From assembly GCF_014652275.1 (NCBI RefSeq), contig NZ_BMYM01000002.1:248001-312000 (forward strand): 64,000 nt of DNA, written 5' to 3'. The stretch is from Parahalioglobus pacificus (GTDB lineage: Bacteria; Pseudomonadota; Gammaproteobacteria; Pseudomonadales; Halieaceae). Positions 44,998 through 54,123 of the stretch are shown here, piece by piece. The notes below the pieces were generated by a model. That model ran no database searches. It was given only the letters and a program-made list of their open reading frames with translations, and was not told the origin of the DNA. Position 1 is the stretch's first letter. Each line of letters opens with the position of its first letter. The position numbers were made by a program, and so were the translations under genes.

Positions 44998-46344
44998 ATG
45001 GAGCAGCTGGAACAACTCTCAATCCAATTTGTGAATGCCGTTTGGGGCACACCTTTGGTGGTGCTCCTGTTAGGCGGCGGCTTGTTCTTTGCGATCTATT
45101 CCCGTCTGCTACCCTATCGTCATTTCGGTCATGCCGTTGGCATTATGCTGGGCAAACATGACACCCCTGACCAGCCAGGTGAGCTCAGCCACGCCCAGGC
45201 GCTGGCCGCAGCACTGTCAGGCACGATGGGCCTGGGAAACATGGCAGGTGTGGCACTTGCGATTGTCGCCGGCGGTCCCGGCGCCGTTTTCTGGATGTGG
45301 ATGTCGGCACTTGTCGGGATAGCCACAAAATTCTTTACCTGCACCTTGGGCATCATGTACCGCGGCAAAGACAGCTTGGGCCAATTGCAGGGCGGGCCGC
45401 AGTACGTCATTCGCGAGGCCCTGCCACGCGCTTTTTATCCGCTGGCGATCGTATTCTCCCTGGCGGGCCTGATCGGCACCCTGCCCATGTTTCAGGCTAA
45501 CCAACTGACGGCCATGATTCGAGAGAACATCGATATCGGTGGCGATCCGCTGCTGGGTAATTTCATGATAGGCCTAGCAATGGCAACCATTGTGGGCCTG
45601 GTCGTTTTCGGGGGTCTGCAGCGCGTCGCCAAAGTGGCTGTGGCGCTGCTGCCACTGATGGTCGCTATCTACTTGGGCATGACCCTCATCATGATCGGTT
45701 CGAATCTGGAGAAGGTGCCAGGGATTCTCGCCAGTATCGTGCATAACGCTTTCTCGCCAGACGCCGCTGTCGGTGGGTTTCTGGGCGTGGTGCTAATTGG
45801 CGTGAGTCGAGGCGTTTTCTCTAACGAAGCGGGTCTCGGCACTGAAGTCATGGCTCATGGCGCCGCCAAAACCAATGAGCCGGTGCGGGAAGGTCTGGTC
45901 GCCATGCTGGGGCCCGTGGCGGACACGCTCATTGTATGCACCTGCACGGCCATTGTGATCCTGTTGGCGGGCACGTGGGAAAACCCCGGCGACCTCTCTG
46001 GCGTCGTGCTAACCGCCAATGCCTTTAAGGCGCAGTTGGGTACGCCGGGTCTGATACTGCTGTCCATTGTCGCGCTCATACTCAGCAGCACGACGATGTT
46101 CGCGGGCTGGTATTACGGGGCAAAGTGTTTCGGCTTTTTGTTCGGCGCGCAGATTCAACACCACTACAAATGGTACTTCCTGGCAACAATCGTGTTCGGC
46201 GCCTGCGTCAGTATCGATGTGGTGTTCAACCTGATCTCCGGGTCTTACGGGATCATGGCCATTCCCACCATGGTCTCAACCTTGTATCTGGCTGCCAGGG
46301 TGAAGGCAGCGGCGAATGAGTACTTTCATCGCCACCCCTATTGA
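44998..46344 (+). CDS. Alanine/glycine:cation symporter (AGCS family)
   Basis: A 448-aa membrane transporter with about eleven helices that imports alanine or glycine with sodium. Signature stretches are 'ALSGTMGLGNMAGVALAI' and 'SRGVFSNEAGLGTEVMAH'. I use the ATG at 44998; an upstream start at 44947 is unlikely. It is divergent from the PLP dehydratase gene and convergent with leuA. Confidence 0.93.
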   Translation: MEQLEQLSIQFVNAVWGTPLVVLLLGGGLFFAIYSRLLPYRHFGHAVGIMLGKHDTPDQPGELSHAQALAAALSGTMGLGNMAGVALAIVAGGPGAVFWMWMSALVGIATKFFTCTLGIMYRGKDSLGQLQGGPQYVIREALPRAFYPLAIVFSLAGLIGTLPMFQANQLTAMIRENIDIGGDPLLGNFMIGLAMATIVGLVVFGGLQRVAKVAVALLPLMVAIYLGMTLIMIGSNLEKVPGILASIVHNAFSPDAAVGGFLGVVLIGVSRGVFSNEAGLGTEVMAHGAAKTNEPVREGLVAMLGPVADTLIVCTCTAIVILLAGTWENPGDLSGVVLTANAFKAQLGTPGLILLSIVALILSSTTMFAGWYYGAKCFGFLFGAQIQHHYKWYFLATIVFGACVSIDVVFNLISGSYGIMAIPTMVSTLYLAARVKAAANEYFHRHPY

Positions 46345-46376
46345 GACGGCGCTTCAGTTAGGCACCGCCCGCGCTG

Positions 46377-48050
46377 TCAGGCCGCTTCGATCGCTTGCGT
46401 TGCCGCGGCCTTATTGATGGCGCCCAGAATGCCGTCCAGCGACGCTTGAACAATGTCGTGACTGCGACCAACGCCGCAGTAACGTTCACCCTCGATATTC
46501 AACTGGATGTAGCACACCGCTTCCGCATCGGCGCTTTGGCTGAGCGCATGCTCGCTGTATTCCACCAGGACGATTTTGCGCCCCATGAAGCGCTGCATGG
46601 CATCCACAAATGAGGCCACCACGCCGGAGCCCTCACCATTCAGCGTATGGCTGGACTGCCCTTCGTTCAAAGAGGCAGTGAGGCGATCTGCGCCGTCGGC
46701 GCGACTGACCTGGTAATCGCCCAGGCACCAGCGTCCCTGGTCGTGCAAGTAGGTTTTCTCAAACAGATCATAGATAGCATCGGGTTCAACCTCGGCCTCA
46801 GAGGCCTCGGCATAGGCCTGCACCGCACGACTGAAATCAATCTGTAACCACCGCGGCAGCACCAGGCCATGGGTCCGCTCCAGCACGTATGCGATTCCAC
46901 CTTTACCAGACTGGCTGTTAATACGGATAACTTCTTCGTAGGAGCGGCCAATGTCCGCTGGATCGATGGGCAGGTAGGCAACCTCCCAGGGTGAAGTCTC
47001 ATCCCGTCGCGCCAGGCACTTCTTGATAGCATCCTGATGGCTGCCAGAGAATGCGGTAAACACCAATTCACCTGCGTAGGGGTGGCGCGGGTGCAACGGC
47101 AGTTGGGTACATTCCTTACAGGTTTGGATGATTTCGTCCATATTGGACAGGTCCAGCATGGGGTCGACGCCCTGGCTATAGAGGTTCATCGCCATGGTCA
47201 CGATATCCATATTGCCAGTGCGCTCGCCGTTACCCATCAGGGTACCCTCGACCCTGTCAGCGCCAGCCAGCACCCCCAGCTCAGCGGCCGCGACAGCGCA
47301 GCCGCGGTCATTGTGGGTATGCAGGGAGATCAACAGGCTCTCGCGGCGCTCCACTCGGTCGCAGAACCACTCGATCTGATCGGCGTAGACATTCGGCGTG
47401 CTCATTTCCACCGTGGCCGGCAAGTTGATAATGGCCGGCCGCTCTGGTGTGGGCTGCCAAACTGCAGTTACTGCATTGCACACCTCAACCGCGAAATCGA
47501 GCTCAGTTCCCGTGAAGCTCTCGGGCGAGTACTCGAACACCCACTCAGTTTCGGGATAGCGCGCTGCACAGTCCTGAACCAGCTTGGCGCCCTTCACGGC
47601 GATATCGATAATGCCTTCTCTATCAAGGCCAAACACCTGTTCCCGCTGAACGGTAGATGTGGAGTTGTACACGTGCACAATGGCTCTGCGCACCCCTTTC
47701 AAGGCCTCGAAGGTTTTCTCGATGAGGTCAGGCCGTGCCTGGGTCAGTACCTGGATGGTGACATCTTCGGGAATACGATTGTTGTCGATCAGCTCACGCA
47801 CAAAGTCAAAGTCATGACCCGACGCAGAAGGGAACCCAACCTCAATCTCCTTGAAGCCCAGCTTCACCAGCAAGTCCCACAGGCGGGATTTCTGCCTGCC
47901 TGTCATGGGCTCAATCAATGCCTGGTTGCCGTCGCGCAGATCGACACTGCACCAGGTTGGCGCTGTGTCCAGAGTCTTGTCCGGCCACCGCCGGTTGCTC
48001 ATGGCGATAGGTTTGAATGCGGGGTACTTGCTGTGGTCAAAAGCCGTCAT
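46377..48050 (-). CDS. leuA: 2-isopropylmalate synthase (long form)
   Basis: LeuA (557 aa) condenses ketoisovalerate with acetyl-CoA, the committed step to leucine. The TIM barrel shows 'CSVDLRDGNQALIEPM' and 'ISLHTHNDRGCAVAA'. The C-terminal LeuA_dimer domain provides leucine feedback. The length matches the Pseudomonas/actinobacterial type rather than the roughly 520-aa enteric enzyme. It is divergent from an Lrp-type regulator. A TATACT box on the minus strand at 48200-48195 may be its -10 element. Confidence 0.95.
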   Translation of the reverse strand: MTAFDHSKYPAFKPIAMSNRRWPDKTLDTAPTWCSVDLRDGNQALIEPMTGRQKSRLWDLLVKLGFKEIEVGFPSASGHDFDFVRELIDNNRIPEDVTIQVLTQARPDLIEKTFEALKGVRRAIVHVYNSTSTVQREQVFGLDREGIIDIAVKGAKLVQDCAARYPETEWVFEYSPESFTGTELDFAVEVCNAVTAVWQPTPERPAIINLPATVEMSTPNVYADQIEWFCDRVERRESLLISLHTHNDRGCAVAAAELGVLAGADRVEGTLMGNGERTGNMDIVTMAMNLYSQGVDPMLDLSNMDEIIQTCKECTQLPLHPRHPYAGELVFTAFSGSHQDAIKKCLARRDETSPWEVAYLPIDPADIGRSYEEVIRINSQSGKGGIAYVLERTHGLVLPRWLQIDFSRAVQAYAEASEAEVEPDAIYDLFEKTYLHDQGRWCLGDYQVSRADGADRLTASLNEGQSSHTLNGEGSGVVASFVDAMQRFMGRKIVLVEYSEHALSQSADAEAVCYIQLNIEGERYCGVGRSHDIVQASLDGILGAINKAAATQAIEAA

Positions 48051-48262
48051 GGTGTCACCTGATTATTTGGCCGGCGACTGGTGGGCATAGTGCGTAACAG
48101 CGCTGGCGCTCTTGTGAAGCACCACGGAACTCTCATCAGCGGGGTAATCTGACCAGAGCGACTGCACACACGGCCACACCGGGCCGGGCTACGAAGTATA
48201 GTGGCGAAGCCGTAGATAAAAACTGCAAATTCTTCTCATTTCATGCACCATGCAGCGATATA

Positions 48263-48290
48263 TCACTACTAATGCGCTATTATTTAGTGA
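48263..48290. promoter_or_regulatory. Inverted repeat upstream of the Lrp-family gene
   Basis: TCACTA (48263-48268) and TAGTGA (48285-48290) are perfect inverted arms around an AT-rich core in the leuA/lrp divergent region. It could be an autoregulatory Lrp-type site; arms of this kind with an AT-rich centre fit the family in general, but the assignment is inference. Confidence 0.4.
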
Positions 48291-48324
48291 ATGATGTAAT
48301 GCAACGCAGCAATAGTGATACAAA

Positions 48325-48801
48325 ATGAAGCTGGATAGACTGGATCGGCGCATTCTGGAAGTGATGCAGGACAACGGCCGCATCAGCAATCTCGAGTTAG
48401 CCGATAAAGTGGGACTGTCGCCTACACCCTGCTCCCGGCGGGTGCGACAGCTGGAAGCATCGGGGCTGGTACGCGGCCACGTTACCCTCCTCAATCAGGA
48501 CCAGCTGGGCTTAAAGCTCACAGCCTGGATCAGCATCACCATGGACCGACACACGCCGGACCGGTTTGAGGCCTTTGAAGAAGAAGTGAGGGCCTATCCT
48601 GAGGTGCTCGAGTGCGCCGTAGTGACCGGGCAGGCCGCTGACTATCTGATCAAGGCGGTGGTGCCAGATATGGCCTATTACGAGGGATTTTTGCTGGGCA
48701 AGCTGACCCGCATCCCGGGGGTCAGCGGCGTGCTATCCAGCTTTGAGTTACGCCGTGTGGTGAATCGCACACGGCTACCGCTGGATCATACGGAGTCTTG
48801 A
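48325..48801 (+). CDS. Lrp/AsnC family transcriptional regulator
   Basis: A 158-aa leucine-responsive-type regulator. The N-terminal winged helix-turn-helix covers 'LDRRILEVMQDNGRISNLELADKVGLSPTPC' in pieces, and the C-terminal RAM ligand-binding domain follows ('VLECAVVTGQAADYLIKAV'). It is divergent from leuA and has an inverted repeat in its upstream region, so it may sense an amino acid and control one or both genes. The exact member (Lrp or BkdR-like) is not certain. Confidence 0.92.
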   Translation: MKLDRLDRRILEVMQDNGRISNLELADKVGLSPTPCSRRVRQLEASGLVRGHVTLLNQDQLGLKLTAWISITMDRHTPDRFEAFEEEVRAYPEVLECAVVTGQAADYLIKAVVPDMAYYEGFLLGKLTRIPGVSGVLSSFELRRVVNRTRLPLDHTES

Positions 48802-48828
48802 AGTGAGTGCTAACTTTGCCTCAGGGTC

Positions 48829-50664
48829 CTAATTAGTGCGCTCTGCCAGCGACCACGGCGGGAACTCAGCACACTCCAAGGCCTCGTACTCGCGAGAGTC
48901 GAAGAAGTTTTCAACCCCACCATTGTCCAAGAACAGACGGACATACATGGCACAGCGAGCGCTGGCCTGGGCGAGCCTGGCATCCGACTTCAACCGCTGT
49001 TTGAGATCGTCCACCATCACCCGGTCAGTGCTCATGCGAAGACCACCACCCGCCTCGGTATCGAGCACCATGAAAGCACCATCATTAGCCTGCCAGGGTT
49101 GCCAGGGAGTCAGGCTGTTATCGCTACCGCTACCGGGATCGCCACTGCGCGCAAACTGCCCCCAGTAGCCGCGCATTGCCTGCGTCAGGAAAGCGCGGCC
49201 GGGGGCGTTCTCGTCGTTGTAGAGGCCAGCAACTATCTCTCCCATAATCGGCCCCCAAATGAAGTCCAGCTCCACCGCGTGAGCCGCGCCCAGTAGCAGG
49301 GGTAAATCCACCAATGCATTCTGGGTGCCTTCGTCCCAATCGAAGCGGTAGCCGTACACGGGCACACGGGCATCTGTTGCCGCGATGGTCTGTGCGACTT
49401 CATCCACTGCCAGCGCCTTCCAGGTGTCGCTCATGTAGGCAGACATCCAGTTGTAGCTTTCGGGGTCATCTACCCGTGGGAGGAAGCCCAGCCAATTGCT
49501 CACATAATTTGAATCCAGGGCAAGGAATAGCTTGGCCTCATCCAAGTTGGTGCCCGTGATAAGCGGTACCTGATTCCAGCGCTTTGGATCTGCAAAAACC
49601 GTCAGCAGCGAATCTTTGGGCAGCACCGCCCCGTCCCGGAAGTGCTGCGGGGCGCGGTACATTCCGCCTGGCACAGCCAAGGGCTCGAGCAGCTGCTCGA
49701 CGGAGAGCGAGCGCACAAAGGTTAGCCATTCCTGGTCGCTGAAGCTGTCCTGTAAGGCGCGCGCGGACCCAACATCTTCTGCCCTACCGGTGCTTTGCAA
49801 CCACTTCCCCGTGAGCTCCCTGCTGCTGGAGCCTGAGCCCGGCTCTGGGTCGTCGTGGTAGTTTTCTGCCCGCTGCAATGTATTGGTGCCGGTCAACCCG
49901 CTCTGGGCAATGGCACGATGGAACAACCCCTTCGCCAAAGGGCTAGACAGCAGGGCAAATACATTCCTGCCGCCCGCGGATTCACCGAAAATAGTGACGT
50001 TTTGGGGGTTGCCGCCAAAGGCCGAGATATTGTCCCGTACCCACTCCAGCGCCAGCACCATATCCAGATTGCTGAAGTTGCCCGAGGCGTCGAGCGGGTT
50101 GTCTGCCAAGGCCCTGAAAGCGGGGTGGCTTAACCAGCCCAGCACACCCAGACGGTAGTTAATGGAAACCACCACCACCCTCTGCTCCTCGGCCAGGGCC
50201 GTGCCGTCATACGTAGAGCCGGTACCGATGCTGTTGCCACCGCCGTGAATCCAAAACATCACCGGCAAACCCTCTGCGTTTGCAGGGGCATAAACATCCA
50301 GCGTGAGACAGTCCTCGTCACCCATCAGGGTGCCCGGCTCAGCGCCGGTAGCGCCAGCAAGTGCACTGGCAAACTGGGGGCACACCGGACCATGCTGAAT
50401 GGCTGCCAGCGGCTCTGCCCAGGCTTCGGCCGGCACGGGGGCTCGCCAGCGCCGCTCTCCCACTGGGGGCGCCGCATAGGGAATGCCCACCCAGGCAAAG
50501 GTTTTCGACGTCGACTGATAGCCCACCACATCGCCGTACTGCGTGGTACGACGCGTCTCGGGATCGGCCACAGCGGTGCGCTCAGGTGGCTCGGAATCCA
50601 CCAGGTTCAGCGCAATGCCCGCCACAACCAGCAACACACCCAGTACCAATAGTCCTTTCTTCAC
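48829..50664 (-). CDS. Type B carboxylesterase
   Basis: A 611-aa membrane-anchored or exported esterase. The N-terminal hydrophobic segment ('GLLVLGVLLVVAGIALNLV') is a signal anchor. The catalytic serine is in 'IFGESAGGRNVFALL', the oxyanion hole in 'MFWIHGGGNSIGTGS', and the 'EDCLTLDVYAP' signature is present. I choose GTG 50664, which follows GGAG; an ATG at 50742 would extend it by 26 charged residues. The natural substrate is unknown. Confidence 0.88.
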   Translation of the reverse strand: MKKGLLVLGVLLVVAGIALNLVDSEPPERTAVADPETRRTTQYGDVVGYQSTSKTFAWVGIPYAAPPVGERRWRAPVPAEAWAEPLAAIQHGPVCPQFASALAGATGAEPGTLMGDEDCLTLDVYAPANAEGLPVMFWIHGGGNSIGTGSTYDGTALAEEQRVVVVSINYRLGVLGWLSHPAFRALADNPLDASGNFSNLDMVLALEWVRDNISAFGGNPQNVTIFGESAGGRNVFALLSSPLAKGLFHRAIAQSGLTGTNTLQRAENYHDDPEPGSGSSSRELTGKWLQSTGRAEDVGSARALQDSFSDQEWLTFVRSLSVEQLLEPLAVPGGMYRAPQHFRDGAVLPKDSLLTVFADPKRWNQVPLITGTNLDEAKLFLALDSNYVSNWLGFLPRVDDPESYNWMSAYMSDTWKALAVDEVAQTIAATDARVPVYGYRFDWDEGTQNALVDLPLLLGAAHAVELDFIWGPIMGEIVAGLYNDENAPGRAFLTQAMRGYWGQFARSGDPGSGSDNSLTPWQPWQANDGAFMVLDTEAGGGLRMSTDRVMVDDLKQRLKSDARLAQASARCAMYVRLFLDNGGVENFFDSREYEALECAEFPPWSLAERTN

Positions 50665-50789
50665 AGCCCAGCTCCCGGTGAAAAACTGCAACTTTAACTG
50701 GCCGGATCGAGACTTGCGAGAGTGCCCACTGCCCAAGAGCATGGAAGGCTAGGAATCTCATGCATACAGACAGCTATAAGGAATAAGTG

Positions 50790-51569
50790 ATGCAGGACGT
50801 GCAAAACCAGGTCGCCATTGTCACCGGCGGGGGCAGCGGAATGGGACAGATCATAGCGAAGCGGTTAGCAGACCGCGGAGCCAAGGTCGCCATTTTCGAC
50901 GTTAATGAAGACGGCATGGCCACTACAGCCACCCACAGCGCAACAATCAAGGCCTACCGCTGCGACATCAGTCAGTCCGAGGGCGTCAATGCGGCCGTCG
51001 CTCAGGTTATCGCTGATCTGGGGCCTGTCGACCTGCTGGTACATGCTGCGGCGCTGATGCCCAGCCACAAGCTCGTGGATGAGACCCATGAGGGCATGGA
51101 ACGCCTGTTCCAGATCAACTACTTCGGAACGGTTTATATGGTCAGGGCGGTTCTGGACGGCATGATGGAGCGCAACAGCGGGCGCATCATTGCCTTCGGC
51201 TCCATCGCCGGCGAGGTACCTGTCCCTCACATGGGCGCCTACTGCGCGACTAAAGCTGCGGTAAACACCTACATGGAAGTGCTGGAAAACGAGCTGCGAA
51301 ACACCAACATTCATACGCACCTGGTGTGCCCGCCTGCGGTCAACACACCTCTGATTGACCAGACCTTGGCCACGGATAGCCCGGGCAGCATCATCGAATC
51401 CAAGGAGGCTGGCAGGCTGGCTGATCCCGAGAAGATCATCGATGCCATCGAAAAGGGTGTCGCCAAGAACAAGGGAACCATTTACCCCGGTGAGGCCTGG
51501 TTCCTGATGCTCTGGCACACCCTGTTTCCAAAGCTGTGGTGGAAAGTGGTGCTCAAGTTCGAGGACTGA
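50790..51569 (+). CDS. Short-chain dehydrogenase/reductase
   Basis: A 259-aa classical SDR with cofactor motif 'VTGGGSGMGQ', the catalytic Ser in 'AFGSIAGE' and Tyr/Lys in 'AYCATKAAVNTY'. The C-terminal 'FLMLWHTLFPKLWWKVVLKF' is hydrophobic and may be membrane-associated, as in lipid- or sterol-active SDRs. The ATG at 50790 has AAGGAA six bases upstream; a GTG at 50787 is less likely. The substrate is not assignable. Confidence 0.85.
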   Translation: MQDVQNQVAIVTGGGSGMGQIIAKRLADRGAKVAIFDVNEDGMATTATHSATIKAYRCDISQSEGVNAAVAQVIADLGPVDLLVHAAALMPSHKLVDETHEGMERLFQINYFGTVYMVRAVLDGMMERNSGRIIAFGSIAGEVPVPHMGAYCATKAAVNTYMEVLENELRNTNIHTHLVCPPAVNTPLIDQTLATDSPGSIIESKEAGRLADPEKIIDAIEKGVAKNKGTIYPGEAWFLMLWHTLFPKLWWKVVLKFED

Positions 51570-51580
51570 TACGCACCGGG

Positions 51581-51604
51581 GGGGAGGCCCTGACCGGCCT
51601 CCCC
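51581..51604 (+). terminator. GC-rich hairpin between the SDR gene and cysK
   Basis: GGGGAGGCC (51581-51589) pairs perfectly with GGCCTCCCC (51596-51604) around a six-base loop. There is no T-run, so it may be a weak terminator or a cysK-leader structure. Its loop coincides with the candidate cysK -35 box. Confidence 0.4.
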
Positions 51605-51618
51605 GCCTATGGCATACT
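51590..51618 (+). promoter_or_regulatory. Candidate promoter of cysK
   Basis: CTGACC (51590-51595) and CATACT (51613-51618) are spaced by 17 bases, each matching 4 or 5 positions of the sigma70 consensus. The match is moderate and the element overlaps the hairpin above. Confidence 0.35.
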
Positions 51619-51645
51619 GCGCTGCCAGCTCTTGGAGGAAGGCAC

Positions 51646-52650
51646 TTGCAGTACGCCAGTGATGTCACCGCCCTGATCGGCAACACCCCCCTGCTTCACC
51701 TGCGCGAGGTCTCCGAGCGCACCGGCTGTACCATTCTGGGTAAAGCTGAATTTCTCAACCCCGGCGGTTCAGTGAAAGACCGCACCGCACTGGGCATCCT
51801 GCGGGACGCCGAAGCCCGTGGCATGCTGGAACCGGCTGGTCGCATCGTCGAAGGCACGGCAGGCAATACCGGCATCGGGCTCACGCTGCTCGCCAATGCG
51901 CTGGGCTACAAGTGTTCTGTTGTTATGCCCCTTACCCAGAGCAAGGAAAAGATCGACTCGCTGGAGCTTCTGGGCGCCGACCTTCACCTCGTACCTGCAA
52001 CCTCCTACAAAGACCCCAACCATTACATCCATAGGGCCCAGCGCCTGGCGGAACAGTATGCCGAGAAAGAAGGCTGCGCCGTATGGGCCAGGCAGTTCGA
52101 CAATCTCGCCAACATGGCCATACACCGGGACACCACCGGCGAAGAGATTTGGCGACAAACCGATGGCAAGGTGGACGGGTTCGTCTGCGCCGTGGGTACT
52201 GGGGGCACGCTGGCCGGTGTATCAGCAGCGCTAAAGGCCCATAATCCGGCGACCGTTATCGGCCTTGCTGACCCAGACGGGGCTTCGCTCTACGACTGGT
52301 TCACCGAGGGAGAGCTGAAACCGGGTGAGGGAAGTTCGATTCTCGAGGGAATAGGCGTTAATCACATCACCGACAATGTTGCAGAAGCAAAGGTCGATGT
52401 TGCCTTCCAGATCAGCGACCGTGAGGCCCTACCCTACGTATTCGACCTGCTTGAGCAGGAAGGTCTTTGCCTGGGAGGCTCTGCAGGCGTCAACATCGCC
52501 GGCGCCGTTCGCCTGGCCGAACACCTCGGGCCTGGTCATACCATCGTGACCATCCTGTGTGACTACGGGAACCGATACCAGAGCAAGCTGTTCAATCCCG
52601 TTTTTCTGGAAAACCGTGACCTGCCAGTGCCAAAGTGGCTCACCATTTGA
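51646..52650 (+). CDS. cysK: Cysteine synthase A (O-acetylserine sulfhydrylase)
   Basis: A 334-aa fold-type II PLP enzyme that makes cysteine from O-acetylserine and sulfide. It shows 'LIGNTPLLHL', the PLP lysine in 'NPGGSVKDRTA', 'EGTAGNTGIGL' and the phosphate loop 'VGTGGTLAGVSAA'. It starts with TTG at 51646, supported by a strong GGAGGAA site five bases upstream. A cystathionine beta-synthase-like role is possible for such enzymes, but there is no extra domain. Confidence 0.9.
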   Translation: MQYASDVTALIGNTPLLHLREVSERTGCTILGKAEFLNPGGSVKDRTALGILRDAEARGMLEPAGRIVEGTAGNTGIGLTLLANALGYKCSVVMPLTQSKEKIDSLELLGADLHLVPATSYKDPNHYIHRAQRLAEQYAEKEGCAVWARQFDNLANMAIHRDTTGEEIWRQTDGKVDGFVCAVGTGGTLAGVSAALKAHNPATVIGLADPDGASLYDWFTEGELKPGEGSSILEGIGVNHITDNVAEAKVDVAFQISDREALPYVFDLLEQEGLCLGGSAGVNIAGAVRLAEHLGPGHTIVTILCDYGNRYQSKLFNPVFLENRDLPVPKWLTI

Positions 52651-52672
52651 TCGCGATACAGCGAGGAACCCC

Positions 52673-53290
52673 GTGAAGATAGGCATTATCAGCGGCAGCC
52701 ACCGCCAGAATTCTGAAAGTGAAAAGATTGCGCGTCACGTTGAGCAGGCTTTGCTGGCCCAGGCTTACTGTGACGAAACCTGGTTCTATAGCCTGGCGGG
52801 CAATCCTCTACCTTTGTGGGAAGAAGGCATCTGGTCGGACGACCCAGACTGGTCGCAGCGACTTGCACCCCTGAGCGAGGCCCTGCACGGCTGTGATGCG
52901 TTCGTCATCGTAAGCCCTGAGTGGCACGGCATGGCACCCGCCGGACTGAAAAACTTTTTGCTGATGTGGGCATCAGGTGGTGAGCTAGCTCACAAACCCG
53001 CGTTGATCGTCACAGTCTCGGTGGCCGATGGTGGTTCTTATCCTGTGGCCGAACTGCGTATGAGCAGCTATAAGAACAACCGAATCTGCTACCTGCCCGA
53101 GCATTTAATCATTCGCTATGTAGACACGGTGTTCAATGCAGATCCTGCGAAGAACAACGCGCAGGCCCAGGCCTACTTTGAAAAACGACTGGCTTACTGC
53201 CTCGAGCTGCTCGGTGAATACGGTAAAGCCTTTACGCAAATACGCGCCAGCGGCAAGGCCGCCTTGGACGAGTACACCAGTGGTATGTGA
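52673..53290 (+). CDS. NADPH-dependent FMN reductase-like flavoprotein
   Basis: A 205-aa flavodoxin-like protein beginning 'KIGIISGSHRQNSES', the phosphate-binding loop of the FMN_red family. 'IVSPEWHGMAPAGLKNFL' matches the second FMN-contact segment. It begins with GTG at 52673 after GAGGAA; the longer frame from 52559 runs inside cysK. It lies 22 bases after cysK, and a bidirectional terminator follows. Confidence 0.8.
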   Translation: MKIGIISGSHRQNSESEKIARHVEQALLAQAYCDETWFYSLAGNPLPLWEEGIWSDDPDWSQRLAPLSEALHGCDAFVIVSPEWHGMAPAGLKNFLLMWASGGELAHKPALIVTVSVADGGSYPVAELRMSSYKNNRICYLPEHLIIRYVDTVFNADPAKNNAQAQAYFEKRLAYCLELLGEYGKAFTQIRASGKAALDEYTSGM

Positions 53291-53320
53291 CTGGTCGCCA
53301 TACATGGCTGGGGTTGTAAC

Positions 53321-53350
53321 AAAAAAGGGCCGCAATTAGCGGCCCTTTTT
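53321..53350. terminator. Bidirectional Rho-independent terminator
   Basis: GGGCCGC (53327-53333) and GCGGCCC (53339-53345) form a stem with loop AATTA, preceded by six A and followed by five T. It can end transcription of the FMN reductase gene on the plus strand and dsbA on the minus strand. Confidence 0.85.
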
Positions 53351-53367
53351 ATTGGGAGTTTCAAGCC

Positions 53368-54003
53368 TTAGCTACCTGCTTCGGCGCGCTCCTTGGCAAT
53401 CAGGAAGTCCGCAATTTTCAACATGTTCGCCTGCCCCCCCGCCTTGCGGGTGCTGATGCGGTATTTCCCGTTCACCATCATCTCGGGCGTGCCGGTGATC
53501 TGTGCAGCCTTGGCGCGGGCCGAAGCCTGGCGTACCTGGCTGGATACACCGAAAGAATTGTATGCCTTGGTGAAATCTTCCTCGGATACGCCGTTAGCGG
53601 TGAACAAGGCGGCAATCTCTGACTCAGATGCCAGGCGACGGCGATCCACATTCATTGCTTGAAAGATCACGGGGTGCATGGTGTCCATCACATCCAACAC
53701 CTGCGCTGCGTAGTACGCACGCGCATGTAACTCCATGGGTGCATTCCACACAGCGGGCGAGCCCTGGAAGGTAACGTCCTCACCCAGTGTCTTTTTCCAC
53801 TGACCGAGCATGGGCTCAAAGTTGTAGCAGTGGCCACAGCCGTACCAGAAGAACTCGGTCACTTCGATCGCGTCAGGGTTAACGGTTCGAATAGCCGGGG
53901 AAATAACATCATAGTGGGTACCGGCTACCCAGTTATCGTCCTGAGCCAGCGCGAAAGTGGCGCTGAGCAGCAGCACCAGGGTCAGTGAAAATCGCTGCAA
54001 CAT
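53368..54003 (-). CDS. dsbA: Thiol:disulfide interchange protein DsbA
   Basis: A 211-aa periplasmic oxidase that introduces disulfide bonds. The signal peptide ends at 'ATFALA' (residue 20) and the active site is Cys56-Gly-His-Cys59 in 'FFWYGCGHCYNF'. The helical insertion and cis-Pro region ('ITGTPEMMVNG') are present. It lies downstream of cytochromes c4 and c5, as in Pseudomonas. Confidence 0.94.
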   Translation of the reverse strand: MLQRFSLTLVLLLSATFALAQDDNWVAGTHYDVISPAIRTVNPDAIEVTEFFWYGCGHCYNFEPMLGQWKKTLGEDVTFQGSPAVWNAPMELHARAYYAAQVLDVMDTMHPVIFQAMNVDRRRLASESEIAALFTANGVSEEDFTKAYNSFGVSSQVRQASARAKAAQITGTPEMMVNGKYRISTRKAGGQANMLKIADFLIAKERAEAGS

Positions 54004-54080
54004 TGCAATCTCCGATCAGTCTGTTGTGTGTTTGGACAGCAACAAGGCGTCACTGTTCACAGGGATAATTAGGTTTGCAC

Positions 54081-54104
54081 AAAAAAAGGTGGCCGCAGCC
54101 ACCT
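54081..54104 (-). terminator. Rho-independent terminator of cytochrome c4 gene
   Basis: On the minus strand AGGTGGC pairs with GCCACCT (54104-54087) around a four-base loop and is followed by a run of T (complement of A 54081-54087). It separates the cytochrome genes from dsbA. Confidence 0.8.
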
Positions 54105-54123
54105 ATTCGCTAATAGCGGCGCC

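Noticed and set aside
47037-48062. Plus-strand open frame of 341 codons over leuA
   Set aside because: It is fully antisense to the clearly conserved leuA, has no recognisable domain and is typical of long shadow frames in GC-rich DNA.
48187-48237. leuA attenuation leader peptide
   Set aside because: The 16-codon frame has few leucine codons and no ribosome site, and no terminator/antiterminator pair with a T-run follows, so I do not list it as a gene.
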